Below are positions 1-7,773 of a stretch of 64,000 nt of DNA, in pieces (the first letter of the stretch is position 1; each line of letters starts with the position of its first letter). The stretch is taken from assembly GCF_002844595.1 (NCBI RefSeq), contig NZ_PJNW01000001.1:157073-221072 (forward strand), given 5' to 3'. The DNA is from Pleomorphomonas diazotrophica (GTDB lineage: Bacteria; Pseudomonadota; Alphaproteobacteria; Rhizobiales; Pleomorphomonadaceae). A model generated the notes under the pieces. That model did not search any database and had not been told where the DNA came from. It saw only the letters and a program-made list of their open reading frames with translations. A program made the position numbers and the translations under genes.

Positions 1-268
1 GTATTGTCTTTTTCAGGAACGCTAATCCGGGCCGCTCGGTTATGGGTGCCGAGCGTTGGAGAGACTGGCAGGAGAGTTGACCGTCATGGGGTTGTCTGAT
101 GGGGGCCGTGAGGTTCCCGGCGCTGCTCTTTTATGGTGTAGTCACCAGGACGGACGTCTTTTTCTTCAGGCTGCGAACCTTACCCACCCCTGTCGGCGCA
201 TCGTCTCATAAGTCCTCTCTCGCGAATGAGACCGGAACGGGCGGCGATATGTCCATCGGAGAAAGCTG
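1..268. other. Non-coding leader upstream of pckG
   Basis: No credible gene is seen here. A short stem-loop lies at 33-55 (arms CGCTCGG and CCGAGCG around a 9-nt loop). The stretch should hold the pckG promoter, but no confident -35/-10 pair stands out. GGAGAA at 258-263 is the ribosome site for pckG. Confidence 0.5.
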
Positions 269-2086
269 ATGTCACAAGCTCCTACCAAGAATGCCAAGCT
301 GATTGCCTGGGTCGAAGAAGTCGCCAAGCTGACGACCCCGGACCGCATCTACTGGTGCGATGGTTCGCAGGAAGAATATGATCGTCTCTGCCAGGAGCTG
401 GTCGACGGCGGCACCTTCACCCGTCTGAACCCCGCGAAGCGCCCGAACAGCTTCCTCGCCCGCTCCAATCCGTCGGACGTCGCTCGCGTCGAAGACCGCA
501 CCTACATCTGTTCCAAGACCAAGGAAGAAGCCGGTCCGACCAACAACTGGGCCGATCCGGCCGAGATGCGCGCCACCATGAACGGCCTGTTCAAGGGCTG
601 CATGAAGGGCCGCACGATGTACGTGATCCCCTTCTCCATGGGCCCGCTCGGCTCGAAGATCGCCCAGATCGGCGTTGAGCTCTCCGACAGCGCCTACGTC
701 GCCGTCCACATGCGCATCATGACCCGCATGGGCCAGAAGGTGCTCGACGTTCTCGGTAACGACGATTTCGTGCCTTGCATCCACTCGGTTGGCGCCCCGC
801 TTGAGCCCGGTCAGAAGGACGTCGCCTGGCCCTGCAACGACACCAAGTACATCGTCCACTTCCCCGAAACCCGCGAGATCATGTCCTTCGGTTCGGGTTA
901 CGGCGGCAACGCCCTGCTCGGCAAGAAGTGTCTCGCCCTGCGTATCGCTTCGGTCATGGCCCGCGACGAGGGCTGGCTGGCCGAGCACATGCTCATCCTC
1001 GGCGTCAAGAACCCCAAGGGCGAGAAGGCCTATGTCGCCGCCGCCTTCCCGTCGGCTTGCGGCAAGACCAACTTCGCCATGCTGATCCCGCCGAAGGCCT
1101 ACAAGGGCTGGGAAGTCACCACCATCGGTGACGATATCGCCTGGATCAAGCCGGACGCCAACGGCGAGCTGCGCGCCATCAACCCCGAGAACGGCCTCTT
1201 CGGCGTTGCCCCCGGCACCAACGAAGTGTCGAACCCGAACGCGCTTGCCACCCTCAAGGCCAACTGCATCTTCACCAACGTCGCTCTGACCGACGACGGT
1301 GACGTGTGGTGGGAAGGCCTCGACGGCGAGACCCCGAAGCACCTGATCGACTGGACCGGCAAGGACTGGACCCCGGATTGCGGTCGTCCGGCCGCTCACG
1401 CCAACAGCCGCTTCACCGCTCCCGCCTCGCAGGTGCCGTCGATCGACGCCGCTTGGGAAGATCCCGCCGGTGTTCCGATCTCCGCCTTCATCGTCGGTGG
1501 TCGCGTCTCCAAGGCCTTCCCGCTGGTCATGCAGTCCTTCTCCTGGTCGCATGGTGTCTACCTTGCCGCCACCATGGGTTCGGAAGCGACCGCCGCCGCC
1601 GTCGGTCAGGCCGCCATGCGCCGCGATCCGTTCGCCATGCTGCCGTTCTGCGGCTACAACATGGCCGACTACTGGGCGCACTGGCTGAACATCGGCCGCA
1701 AGCTGCCGGCAGCTCCGGGCATCTTCCGCGTCAACTGGTTCCGCAAGGACGAGAACGGCAAGTTCATGTGGCCGGGCTACGGCGAGAACATGCGCGCCCT
1801 CGAGTGGATCGTCGGCCGCGTCAAGGGTACGGCCGCCGCTGTTGAGAGCCCCTATGGTCTCGTTCCGCGCTACTCGGACCTGAACATGGAAGGTGTCGAC
1901 TTCCCGAAGGCCAAGTACGACGAGATCGTCAAGGTCGAGAAGGACAAGGGTCTGGCCGAGGCCGAGGATCAGGTGTCGCACTTCGCCAAGTTCGGCGACC
2001 GCCTGCCCAAGGAAATGGAGCTGGAGCGTCAGCTGCTGGTCGCCCGCCTCGAGCGTTCGCCGGCTGTCTGGACCCTCAAGGACTGA
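269..2086 (+). CDS. pckG: Phosphoenolpyruvate carboxykinase (GTP)
   Basis: Cytosolic enzyme converting oxaloacetate and GTP to phosphoenolpyruvate, GDP and CO2, the entry step of gluconeogenesis. The 605-residue length fits the GTP family (about 600-620) and not the ATP family (about 530). The nucleotide loop [10 protein letters not shown] occupies about residues 259-268; Cys264 in it corresponds to the hyper-reactive cysteine typical of GTP-PEPCKs. The ATG at 269 is preceded by GGAGAA. The gene stands alone, with a long leader before it and a strong terminator behind it. Many relatives in the order use ATP-type PckA instead, so the GTP form is a useful taxonomic hint. Identification is secure. 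Confidence 0.97.
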   Translation: MSQAPTKNAKLIAWVEEVAKLTTPDRIYWCDGSQEEYDRLCQELVDGGTFTRLNPAKRPNSFLARSNPSDVARVEDRTYICSKTKEEAGPTNNWADPAEMRATMNGLFKGCMKGRTMYVIPFSMGPLGSKIAQIGVELSDSAYVAVHMRIMTRMGQKVLDVLGNDDFVPCIHSVGAPLEPGQKDVAWPCNDTKYIVHFPETREIMSFGSGYGGNALLGKKCLALRIASVMARDEGWLAEHMLILGVKNPKGEKAYVAAAFPSACGKTNFAMLIPPKAYKGWEVTTIGDDIAWIKPDANGELRAINPENGLFGVAPGTNEVSNPNALATLKANCIFTNVALTDDGDVWWEGLDGETPKHLIDWTGKDWTPDCGRPAAHANSRFTAPASQVPSIDAAWEDPAGVPISAFIVGGRVSKAFPLVMQSFSWSHGVYLAATMGSEATAAAVGQAAMRRDPFAMLPFCGYNMADYWAHWLNIGRKLPAAPGIFRVNWFRKDENGKFMWPGYGENMRALEWIVGRVKGTAAAVESPYGLVPRYSDLNMEGVDFPKAKYDEIVKVEKDKGLAEAEDQVSHFAKFGDRLPKEMELERQLLVARLERSPAVWTLKD

Positions 2087-2128
2087 CCGATCTTCGGTGA
2101 GCTTTCGGCTTCACTGATGACATGACGG

Positions 2129-2160
2129 ACGGCCCCCGGTGACGGGGGCCGTTCTGCTTT
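2129..2160 (+). terminator. Rho-independent terminator of pckG
   Basis: A perfect 10-bp GC-rich stem (ACGGCCCCCG at 2129-2138 with CGGGGGCCGT at 2143-2152) closes a GTGA tetraloop and is followed by a T-rich tail ending in CTTT. It starts 42 bp after the pckG stop. Confidence 0.85.
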
Positions 2161-2260
2161 CATACCATACGCCCAAACCCGGATAACCCCCGCCTGCTGA
2201 CGTGTCCTGGCGCCTCAATGGGCGCAGAAACGTCCGAGGATAGGATGGGGAGGTTCGACT

Positions 2261-2467
2261 ATGAGCAGGCTCAATCGCGAATGGCATGAGGCGAACCCCA
2301 TGCCGAAGAATCCCAAGCCTGAGCAGCGCATGGCTTGGCATGCCGGTCACGCGGCGCACTGCGGCTGTCGCGCCATGCCGGCCGGTGTGATCCGCCTCTT
2401 CGCGGAGCGCGGCCTTCCAGTCCCTGAGCAACTGGCCCTCAAGGGGGCGACCCGAGAAGAGGGCTGA
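2261..2467 (+). CDS. Small conserved-looking Cys/His protein of unknown function
   Basis: A 68-residue cytosolic protein with no signal peptide or membrane segment. A strong ribosome site (GGGGAGG, about 9 nt before the ATG) supports real translation. The middle carries HAGHAAHCGCRAMP (about residues 27-40): three His and two Cys close together, which could bind a metal. The N-terminus (WHEANPMPKNP) resembles short uncharacterised proteins I recall from other alphaproteobacteria, but no function is known to me. It stands alone between the pckG terminator and cfa. Real gene likely; function unknown. Confidence 0.65.
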   Translation: MSRLNREWHEANPMPKNPKPEQRMAWHAGHAAHCGCRAMPAGVIRLFAERGLPVPEQLALKGATREEG

Positions 2468-2800
2468 TGTGGTCCTGCCGGACGGAAGTCGTGCCGGTCA
2501 GACTTCGGCTGATCGGACGATGGGTCGCGCAGTCGTGATCGCCCGTTGCCGTGGATGCTTGTGATTTTCCTGGAACCTTTTTCCGTTTCAGACATATTTA
2601 TGACTGGGCCGCCGACAGGGCCGCCGTCCGCTTTGCGGACCCCGAGCCCGGACCGGACTTTATTGTCGTTGCGACGATCCTCTACGGCCCCAGTTGCAAT
2701 TATGGTTGGCGCCATCGGACTTATCTGATCTGGCCTGGGCAGTTTGGCCCATTTGAACACCGCAAACCGATGTCGTCGCGTTTATATGGGGAACCATGCG
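2468..2800. other. Intergenic region before cfa
   Basis: No gene is supported here. It should contain the cfa promoter. The sequence around 2570-2600 (GGAACC followed by a T-run) resembles the -35 part of an EcfG-type general stress promoter, but no matching -10 lies at the expected 16-17 nt spacing. Confidence 0.4.
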
Positions 2801-4099
2801 ATGGTCTGGGCGGAAAATATTCTCCGCGGCCTGCTGAACAAGCTGGTGACGCGCGGTTCGCTCGAGCTCGAGCTTTATAATGGCGCGCGATGGGTATTCG
2901 GTGACGGCAGTGGCAAGCGCGTCGTGGTCCGGGTCGCTGACCGCAAGGTGGCAGGCGAGCTGATCAAGGATCCCGAAGTGCGGTTCGGCGAACTGTACAT
3001 GGATGGCCGTCTCGACGTTGTCGAAGGTACCTTGTACGACCTGCTTGAGCTTCTTCTCCAGCACGGCACGGCGATGCGCAGCTTTACCGGCCGCAAGCTG
3101 TTTCTGATGGCGCGCAAGTTTCGCAGTTTGCTATTCGGCCGCAATACGTTGTTGCGGTCGCGGCGCAACGTCGTTCACCATTACGATCTGAACGCCGCCT
3201 TTTACGAGCTGTTCCTCGACACGGACCGGCAGTACTCCTGCGCCTATTTCGCCGCACCGGAGATGACGCTTGAAGAGGCGCAGCGCGCCAAGTGCCGGCA
3301 CCTTGCCGCCAAGCTCCTGATCGATCCGGGGATGAGCGTTCTCGACATCGGTTCCGGTTGGGGTGGGCTCGGTCTTTATCTTGCCGAAGTGGGCGAGGCC
3401 CGCAGCGTCAAGGGCGTGACCCTGTCCGACGAGCAACTCGCCGTCGCCCGGCGGCGCGCCGCCGACAAGGGCTTCGATCACGTCAAGTTCGAGCTTCAGG
3501 ATTACCGCAATACCCGGGGCACCTTTGACCGGATCATATCCGTCGGCATGTTCGAGCACGTCGGGCGTCAGAATTACGACACCTACTTCCAGAAGGCGGC
3601 CGACCTTCTTGCCGAGGACGGCGTGTTCATGCTGCACACAATCGGGCATACCTCGACGCCCGGGCCTACCAACGGCTGGATCACCAAATATATCTTCCCT
3701 GGCGGTTATCTGCCGGCCCTGTCGGAGGTGGCGACCGCGGTCGAGAAGGCCGGGCTGATGATGGCTGACGTGGAAATACTGCGCCATCACTATGCCGACA
3801 CCTTGCGCGAATGGCGGGCTCGCTTCATGGCCCGGCGCGACAAGGCACTGGCTCTCTACGACGAGCGCTTCTGTCGCATGTGGGAATGCTATCTCGCCAT
3901 GTGCGAGGCGGCGTTCCGCTTCCTCGACGTGGTGGTCTACCAGTTCCAGCTCACCCACCGGAACGATGTGGTACCGATCACCCGCGACTATATCGCGCAG
4001 CGGGAAGCGACGCTGTTCGCCCGCGAGAAGGCTCTGGGTGAGCCGACGGCGGCGCGCTCCTGGCGGAGTACGGCAACGGTCATATCTGGCGGGCAATAG
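2801..4099 (+). CDS. cfa: Cyclopropane-fatty-acyl-phospholipid synthase
   Basis: SAM-dependent enzyme that methylenates unsaturated acyl chains of membrane phospholipids, often induced on stress or entry into stationary phase. With the start at 2801 it has 432 residues. The SAM-binding motif VLDIGSGWGGLGLYLAE begins near residue 180, and the C-terminal half has the family's GMFEHVG and TNGWITKYIFPGGYLP segments. The open frame continues upstream to ATG codons at 2744 and 2786, but the ATG at 2801 gives the usual N-terminus and has GGGGAA 7 nt before it. The gene is convergent with the methyltransferase gene that follows. Confidence 0.92.
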   Translation: MVWAENILRGLLNKLVTRGSLELELYNGARWVFGDGSGKRVVVRVADRKVAGELIKDPEVRFGELYMDGRLDVVEGTLYDLLELLLQHGTAMRSFTGRKLFLMARKFRSLLFGRNTLLRSRRNVVHHYDLNAAFYELFLDTDRQYSCAYFAAPEMTLEEAQRAKCRHLAAKLLIDPGMSVLDIGSGWGGLGLYLAEVGEARSVKGVTLSDEQLAVARRRAADKGFDHVKFELQDYRNTRGTFDRIISVGMFEHVGRQNYDTYFQKAADLLAEDGVFMLHTIGHTSTPGPTNGWITKYIFPGGYLPALSEVATAVEKAGLMMADVEILRHHYADTLREWRARFMARRDKALALYDERFCRMWECYLAMCEAAFRFLDVVVYQFQLTHRNDVVPITRDYIAQREATLFAREKALGEPTAARSWRSTATVISGGQ

Positions 4100-4111
4100 G
4101 CTGAACTGCAT

Positions 4112-4151
4112 CCGGCTTCTCTCGTTCCGAGCTGAAGGGCGAAGAAGCCGG
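4112..4151. terminator. Hairpin between convergent genes
   Basis: A perfect 9-bp inverted repeat (CCGGCTTCT and AGAAGCCGG) with a 22-nt loop lies between the convergent cfa and trmH-family genes. There is no T-run, so its role as a terminator is uncertain. Confidence 0.4.
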
Positions 4152-4160
4152 ACCCCACCT

Positions 4161-4964
4161 TCAGTGGCCGGCGATCATCCGGCGCGTCAGCTCGTAAAGC
4201 GCGATGCCGCTGGTGGTTGCGACATTGAGGCTGTCGAACCCGCCGGCCATGTCGATGCGCACCGTCTCGGCACCGGCCATTTCCGCGTCGGGGAGTCCAG
4301 GCCCTTCCGTTCCGAGCAGCAACGCCACCGGCCGATCGGTCGGCACTTCGTCAAGGCGCATGGCGCCGCGAGGCGACAGCGCCAGCACCCGATACCCCAG
4401 GCCGGTCAGGGCATTTGTGACGCCTTTATCCGCGTCGAGCCGTGTGAAGGGTACTCTCAACACGCCGCCGACCGAGACTCGGATCGCCTTGCGGTAAAGC
4501 GGATCGCACGATGTCGCATCGAGCACGACAGCTCCCGCGCCGAAGGCCGCCGTGTTGCGGAAGATGCCGCCCATGTTGTCGTGATTGGCGATGCCGACGA
4601 GGCCGACCACGACACGCGGACGATCGGCCAGCAGGTCGGCAAGGGGAGCGGAAGGCATACGCCGGCCGAGGCCGAGAAGACCGCGATGGATGGGAAAGCC
4701 GACGACGGCATCCATCAGCGTCTGCTCGGCCACGAAGATCGGTAGGTCCTCGGGAGGCGACCAGGCCAGCGCGGTTTCGACGCGGTTGTCGGCGATCAGC
4801 AGCGCCTCCGGCCGAAAGCGCGCTCCCTCCGACAGGAACACGGCAAGTACGCTTTCGCCCTCGGCGATGAACGCGTTGCCGTGGCTTCGCTGGAGATCGC
4901 GGTCGCGGACGTTCATGAAGGGCGCAAGGCGCGGATCCTTCGGATCGGTGACCGGAATGAGCAT
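4161..4964 (-). CDS. TrmH/SpoU-family RNA 2'-O-methyltransferase
   Basis: SPOUT-fold methyltransferase acting on tRNA or rRNA with SAM. The three SpoU motifs are visible: motif 1 around ANHDNMGGIFRNTAAFG, motif 2 LLLGTEGPGLP, and motif 3 SLNVATTSGIALYEL at the C-terminus, which forms the trefoil-knot SAM site. The N-terminal third (VTDPKDPRLAPFMNVRDRDL) resembles the substrate-binding domain of TrmH-like proteins. The longest frame starts at 4997, but the ATG at 4964 gives 267 residues and has GGAAG about 9 nt upstream. The target nucleotide cannot be told from sequence. Confidence 0.9.
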   Translation of the reverse strand: MLIPVTDPKDPRLAPFMNVRDRDLQRSHGNAFIAEGESVLAVFLSEGARFRPEALLIADNRVETALAWSPPEDLPIFVAEQTLMDAVVGFPIHRGLLGLGRRMPSAPLADLLADRPRVVVGLVGIANHDNMGGIFRNTAAFGAGAVVLDATSCDPLYRKAIRVSVGGVLRVPFTRLDADKGVTNALTGLGYRVLALSPRGAMRLDEVPTDRPVALLLGTEGPGLPDAEMAGAETVRIDMAGGFDSLNVATTSGIALYELTRRMIAGH

Positions 4965-5014
4965 GGCGTCGTCTTCCGCTGCTTGACGGCTGGGCACGGG
5001 ACACCGTTACTAGA

Positions 5015-5058
5015 GCAACTCCAGCAAAAGTGGGAACCGGTTTTGCGTCCGGAGTTGC
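5015..5058. repeat. Intergenic palindromic element (rhizobial type)
   Basis: An interrupted palindrome: outer arms GCAACTCC (5015-5022) and GGAGTTGC (5051-5058), inner arms GCAAAA (5024-5029) and TTTTGC (5041-5046). The whole pattern (TAGAGCAACTCCAGCAAAAG and its mirror) matches a type of repeated palindrome I know from many Rhizobiales genomes. Only one copy of this form was seen in the window. Confidence 0.6.
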
Positions 5059-5124
5059 GTCTTGACAAAAAGCCCTGGCTGGGAGGCGCGGACGGCAGAG
5101 GGTCATGCCCAAAGGATTTGCGAG

Positions 5125-5478
5125 ATGTCTCTACATCGACTGATCGGTTTGTCCGCGGGTGTTGCCGGTGCGGTCGGCGTGGCGACGCTCGCCGTCGGGG
5201 CGCACGCGGTTACCGGCGCCAATCTTGACGTGGCCGGAAACATCCTTCTGTTTCATGCGGTGGCGCTCTTGGCGCTTGCCAACGCCAATGGTCAGCGGCT
5301 GCGCGGTCTGTCGGCCCTGCTGTTCGTCGCCGGTTGCCTCCTGTTCTCTGGCGAGCTGATCTTCAAGGCAGCCATGGCGCGGACCCTGTTTCCGATGGCG
5401 GCGCCGTCGGGTGGCATCGCGCTGATCCTCGGTTGGTTCACGGTGGCCATCGGATCGTTGCTGCCACGTCGCCCATAG
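5125..5478 (+). CDS. DUF423 family inner-membrane protein
   Basis: A 117-residue integral membrane protein with about four hydrophobic segments (near residues 7-27, 36-52, 61-81 and 92-112). The pattern LxAxAVGVATLAVGAHAV followed by HAVALLALA is typical of DUF423 (YgdD-like) proteins, whose role is unknown. The frame runs upstream to 5062, but the ATG at 5125 has AAGGA about 9 nt before it and gives the usual family N-terminus starting at the first membrane helix. The gene points away from the neighbouring methyltransferase gene and precedes fabD by under 100 bp, so it may share transcription with fabD. Confidence 0.8.
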   Translation: MSLHRLIGLSAGVAGAVGVATLAVGAHAVTGANLDVAGNILLFHAVALLALANANGQRLRGLSALLFVAGCLLFSGELIFKAAMARTLFPMAAPSGGIALILGWFTVAIGSLLPRRP

Positions 5479-5571
5479 GGCTGCTTTTCCCCGGAATCCG
5501 GCGGCGCGGCCTTGACTCTTGCGCGGCTAGATGGTCGTGTCCGCCCCGAAAACCATTGAGGAAAGCCAACA

Positions 5572-6519
5572 ATGACCAACGCCTTCGTGTTTCCCGGTCA
5601 GGGCAGTCAGGCCATCGGTATGGGCCAGGCCCTTGCGGACCATTATGCCGCCGCGCGGGCGGTGTTCGAGGAGGTGGACGACGCCCTCGGCGAGAAGCTG
5701 TCCGACATCATCTTCAACGGTCCCGAGGATCAACTGACTCTGACCGCCAACACCCAGCCGGCGCTGATGGCGGTCAGCCTTGCCGCGCTGCGCGCCCTGG
5801 AAGCCGAAGGCATCACCATCAAGCAGCATGCGTCCTTCGTGGCGGGTCATTCGCTGGGCGAATACTCGGCACTGGCCGCCGCCGGCGCGCTGTCGGTGAC
5901 CGACGCCGCCCGTCTGCTGCGCACGCGCGGCAACGCCATGCAGAAGGCGGTTCCGGTGGGTGAGGGCGCCATGGCTGCACTGCTCGGCCTCGACTTCGAG
6001 GCGGCGGTAGCCGTCGCCAAGGAAGCTGCCCAGGGCGACGTCTGCGAGGCGGCCAACGACAACGCCCCCGGGCAGGTGGTGGTGTCCGGCGCCAAGCTCG
6101 CCGTCATCCGCGCCGTCGATATTGCCAAGGCCAAGGGCGCCAAGCGTGCCATGTTGCTCAACGTCTCCGCCCCCTTCCACTGCAAGCTGATGCAGCCGGC
6201 AGCCGAGGCGATGGCCGAGGCGCTCGCCACAGCGACCATCAACGCGCCGATCGTGCCGATCTTCGCCAACGTCACAGCAGCCCCAACCTCCGATCCCGAG
6301 GCGATCCGCAAGCAGCTCGTCGCCCAGGTGACCGGCACCGTCCGCTGGCGCGAGAGCGTGTCGGCCATGGCCGGCGCCGGCGTCGACAAGTTCGTGGAAG
6401 TGGGTGCCGGCAAGGTGCTGTCCGGCCTCATCCGCCGCATCGCGCCCGCTGAAGGCGTGATCGACTTCGGCAAGCCCAGCGATATTGCCGACGTCAAGGC
6501 GCTTCTCGGCCTCGCTTGA
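5572..6519 (+). CDS. fabD: Malonyl-CoA:ACP transacylase
   Basis: Transfers malonyl from CoA to acyl carrier protein for fatty acid synthesis in the cytosol. Length is 315 residues, normal for the family. The N-terminus has the PGQGSQ oxyanion loop (residues 8-13), the nucleophile Ser94 sits in GHSLGEYSAL, and His203 in SAPFHCKLM completes the catalytic pair. A GGAAAG-like ribosome site precedes the ATG. In most alphaproteobacteria fabD is followed by fabG, acpP and fabF; here it is followed by a palindrome and rplM, so the fab genes have been separated. Confidence 0.96.
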   Translation: MTNAFVFPGQGSQAIGMGQALADHYAAARAVFEEVDDALGEKLSDIIFNGPEDQLTLTANTQPALMAVSLAALRALEAEGITIKQHASFVAGHSLGEYSALAAAGALSVTDAARLLRTRGNAMQKAVPVGEGAMAALLGLDFEAAVAVAKEAAQGDVCEAANDNAPGQVVVSGAKLAVIRAVDIAKAKGAKRAMLLNVSAPFHCKLMQPAAEAMAEALATATINAPIVPIFANVTAAPTSDPEAIRKQLVAQVTGTVRWRESVSAMAGAGVDKFVEVGAGKVLSGLIRRIAPAEGVIDFGKPSDIADVKALLGLA

Positions 6520-6528
6520 GGCACAAAA

Positions 6529-6554
6529 TTATGCGGTATCATGATACCGCATAA
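6529..6554. promoter_or_regulatory. Perfect 26-bp palindrome
   Basis: The half TTATGCGGTATCA (6529-6541) is followed directly by its exact reverse complement TGATACCGCATAA (6542-6554), with no spacer. It begins 10 bp after the fabD stop. There is no T-tract, which argues against a simple terminator; a dimeric regulator site for the downstream rplM promoter is possible. Confidence 0.6.
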
Positions 6555-6581
6555 GCCAAGTGTTTGATTCCAATGGATAGG

Positions 6582-6615
6582 ATGCCGCTCGCGCTGCTTG
6601 ACAAGCGAGCGGCAT
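6582..6615 (+). terminator. Hairpin overlapping the rplM -35 box
   Basis: A perfect 11-bp stem (ATGCCGCTCGC at 6582-6592 and GCGAGCGGCAT at 6605-6615) with a 12-nt loop, followed by TTCC. It may end fabD transcription. The loop contains the TTGACA that serves as the likely rplM -35 element, so the two signals are nested. Confidence 0.5.
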
Positions 6616-6626
6616 TTCCATATTGG
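6598..6626 (+). promoter_or_regulatory. Candidate sigma-70 promoter of rplM-rpsI
   Basis: TTGACA at 6598-6603 and TATTGG at 6621-6626 are separated by 17 bp, about 120 bp upstream of rplM. This would leave a leader of roughly 110 nt before the L13 start codon. Confidence 0.5.
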
Positions 6627-6743
6627 AAGGCGCGACGGCGGCGCCCGGCAACGGGAGCCGCCATTTCGCATCGGCAACGCTGCGAAAGATGAGACGAACC
6701 GGCCGCCTTTCCGGGCGGCCCAAATCGGAAGACGGTAACGCCC

Positions 6744-7205
6744 ATGACGACCTATACGGCGAAGCCGGCGGACATCGAGAAGAAGTGGGTCTTGATCGAC
6801 GCCGAAGGCCTCGTGGTCGGCCGCCTCGCGACTGTGATCGCGATGCGCCTCCGCGGCAAGCACAAGGCCACCTACACCCCGCACATGGACGACGGCGACA
6901 ATGTCATCGTCATCAACGCGGACAAGGTGGTGCTGACCGGCCGCAAGTACACCGACAAGACCTATTACTGGCACACCGGCTATATCGGCGGCATCAAGGA
7001 GCGCAAGGCGCGCCAGATCCTCGAAGGCCGCTTCCCCGAGCGCGTGCTCGAGAAGGCCGTTGAGCGCATGATCCCCGAGGGTCCGCTCGGCCGTCGCCAG
7101 CTTTCCAACCTCCGCGTCTACGCCGGTGCCGAGCATCCCCATGCCGCCCAGCAGCCGGAAGTCCTCGACGTCAAGTCGATGAACAAGATGAACACGAGGC
7201 CTTGA
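6744..7205 (+). CDS. rplM: Large-subunit ribosomal protein L13 (uL13)
   Basis: A 153-residue structural protein of the 50S subunit. Family hallmarks are the N-terminal [16 protein letters not shown], the central [13 protein letters not shown], and the C-terminal [16 protein letters not shown]. It is followed after 3 bp by rpsI, the usual rplM-rpsI pair, which suggests translational coupling. The pair has its own promoter candidate and a strong terminator. Confidence 0.98.
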   Translation: MTTYTAKPADIEKKWVLIDAEGLVVGRLATVIAMRLRGKHKATYTPHMDDGDNVIVINADKVVLTGRKYTDKTYYWHTGYIGGIKERKARQILEGRFPERVLEKAVERMIPEGPLGRRQLSNLRVYAGAEHPHAAQQPEVLDVKSMNKMNTRP

Positions 7206-7208
7206 TCC

Positions 7209-7685
7209 ATGGCTGAGCTCTCCTCCCTCGCTGAACTCGGCGCTGCCGACGTCGCTCCGGTGGCCGAGGCCCCGGTGCACGTTCAGAAGCTCGACAAGTT
7301 CGGCCGCGCCTATGCCACTGGCAAGCGCAAGAACGCCATCGCTCGCGTCTGGGTCAAGCCGGGTTCCGGCAAGATCGTCGTGAACGGCAAGGAGTTCAAC
7401 GTCTACTTCGGGCGTCCGGTGCTCCAGATGATCGTCCAGCAGCCGATCTACGCCGCTGCCCGTGACGGCCAGTTCGACATCATCGCCACGGTTGCCGGCG
7501 GCGGTCTTTCGGGCCAGGCCGGCGCTCTGCGTCACGGCATTTCCAAGGCGCTGACCTACTACGAGCCGGGCCTGCGCGGCGTGCTCAAGAAGCTCGGCTT
7601 CCTGACCCGCGACAGCCGCGTCGTCGAGCGCAAGAAGTACGGCAAGCGCAAGGCGCGCCGGAGCTTCCAGTTCTCGAAGCGCTGA
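7209..7685 (+). CDS. rpsI: Small-subunit ribosomal protein S9 (uS9)
   Basis: A 158-residue 30S protein whose C-terminal tail reaches the P site. The alanine-rich N-terminal extension of about 30 residues is common in alphaproteobacteria; the conserved core begins near [18 protein letters not shown]. It ends with the signature basic tail [11 protein letters not shown]. The start ATG lies 3 bp after the rplM stop, and its ribosome site (CGAGG) lies inside the end of rplM. Confidence 0.98.
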   Translation: MAELSSLAELGAADVAPVAEAPVHVQKLDKFGRAYATGKRKNAIARVWVKPGSGKIVVNGKEFNVYFGRPVLQMIVQQPIYAAARDGQFDIIATVAGGGLSGQAGALRHGISKALTYYEPGLRGVLKKLGFLTRDSRVVERKKYGKRKARRSFQFSKR

Positions 7686-7708
7686 TCCGGATTTCGGATT
7701 TGGAATGT

Positions 7709-7745
7709 GGAAAGGGCGGTGCCGATGGCGCCGCCCTTTTCCTTT
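7709..7745 (+). terminator. Rho-independent terminator of rplM-rpsI
   Basis: A stem GGGCGGTGCC/GGCGCCGCCC (one G-U pair, 3-nt loop) extended by flanking GGAAA/TTTTCC and followed by a T-rich tail. It starts about 25 bp after the rpsI stop. Confidence 0.85.
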
Positions 7746-7773
7746 TGAGTTTTCAGCTTGGAAGCTGCTGACA

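Noticed and set aside
272..1981. 569-codon open frame on the minus strand opposite pckG
   Set aside because: It is a shadow of the GC-rich pckG codons: composition is low in complexity, it has no ribosome site, and pckG is certain.
2570..2600. EcfG-type stress promoter before cfa
   Set aside because: The GGAAC half is present, but no GTT-type -10 lies 16-17 nt downstream.
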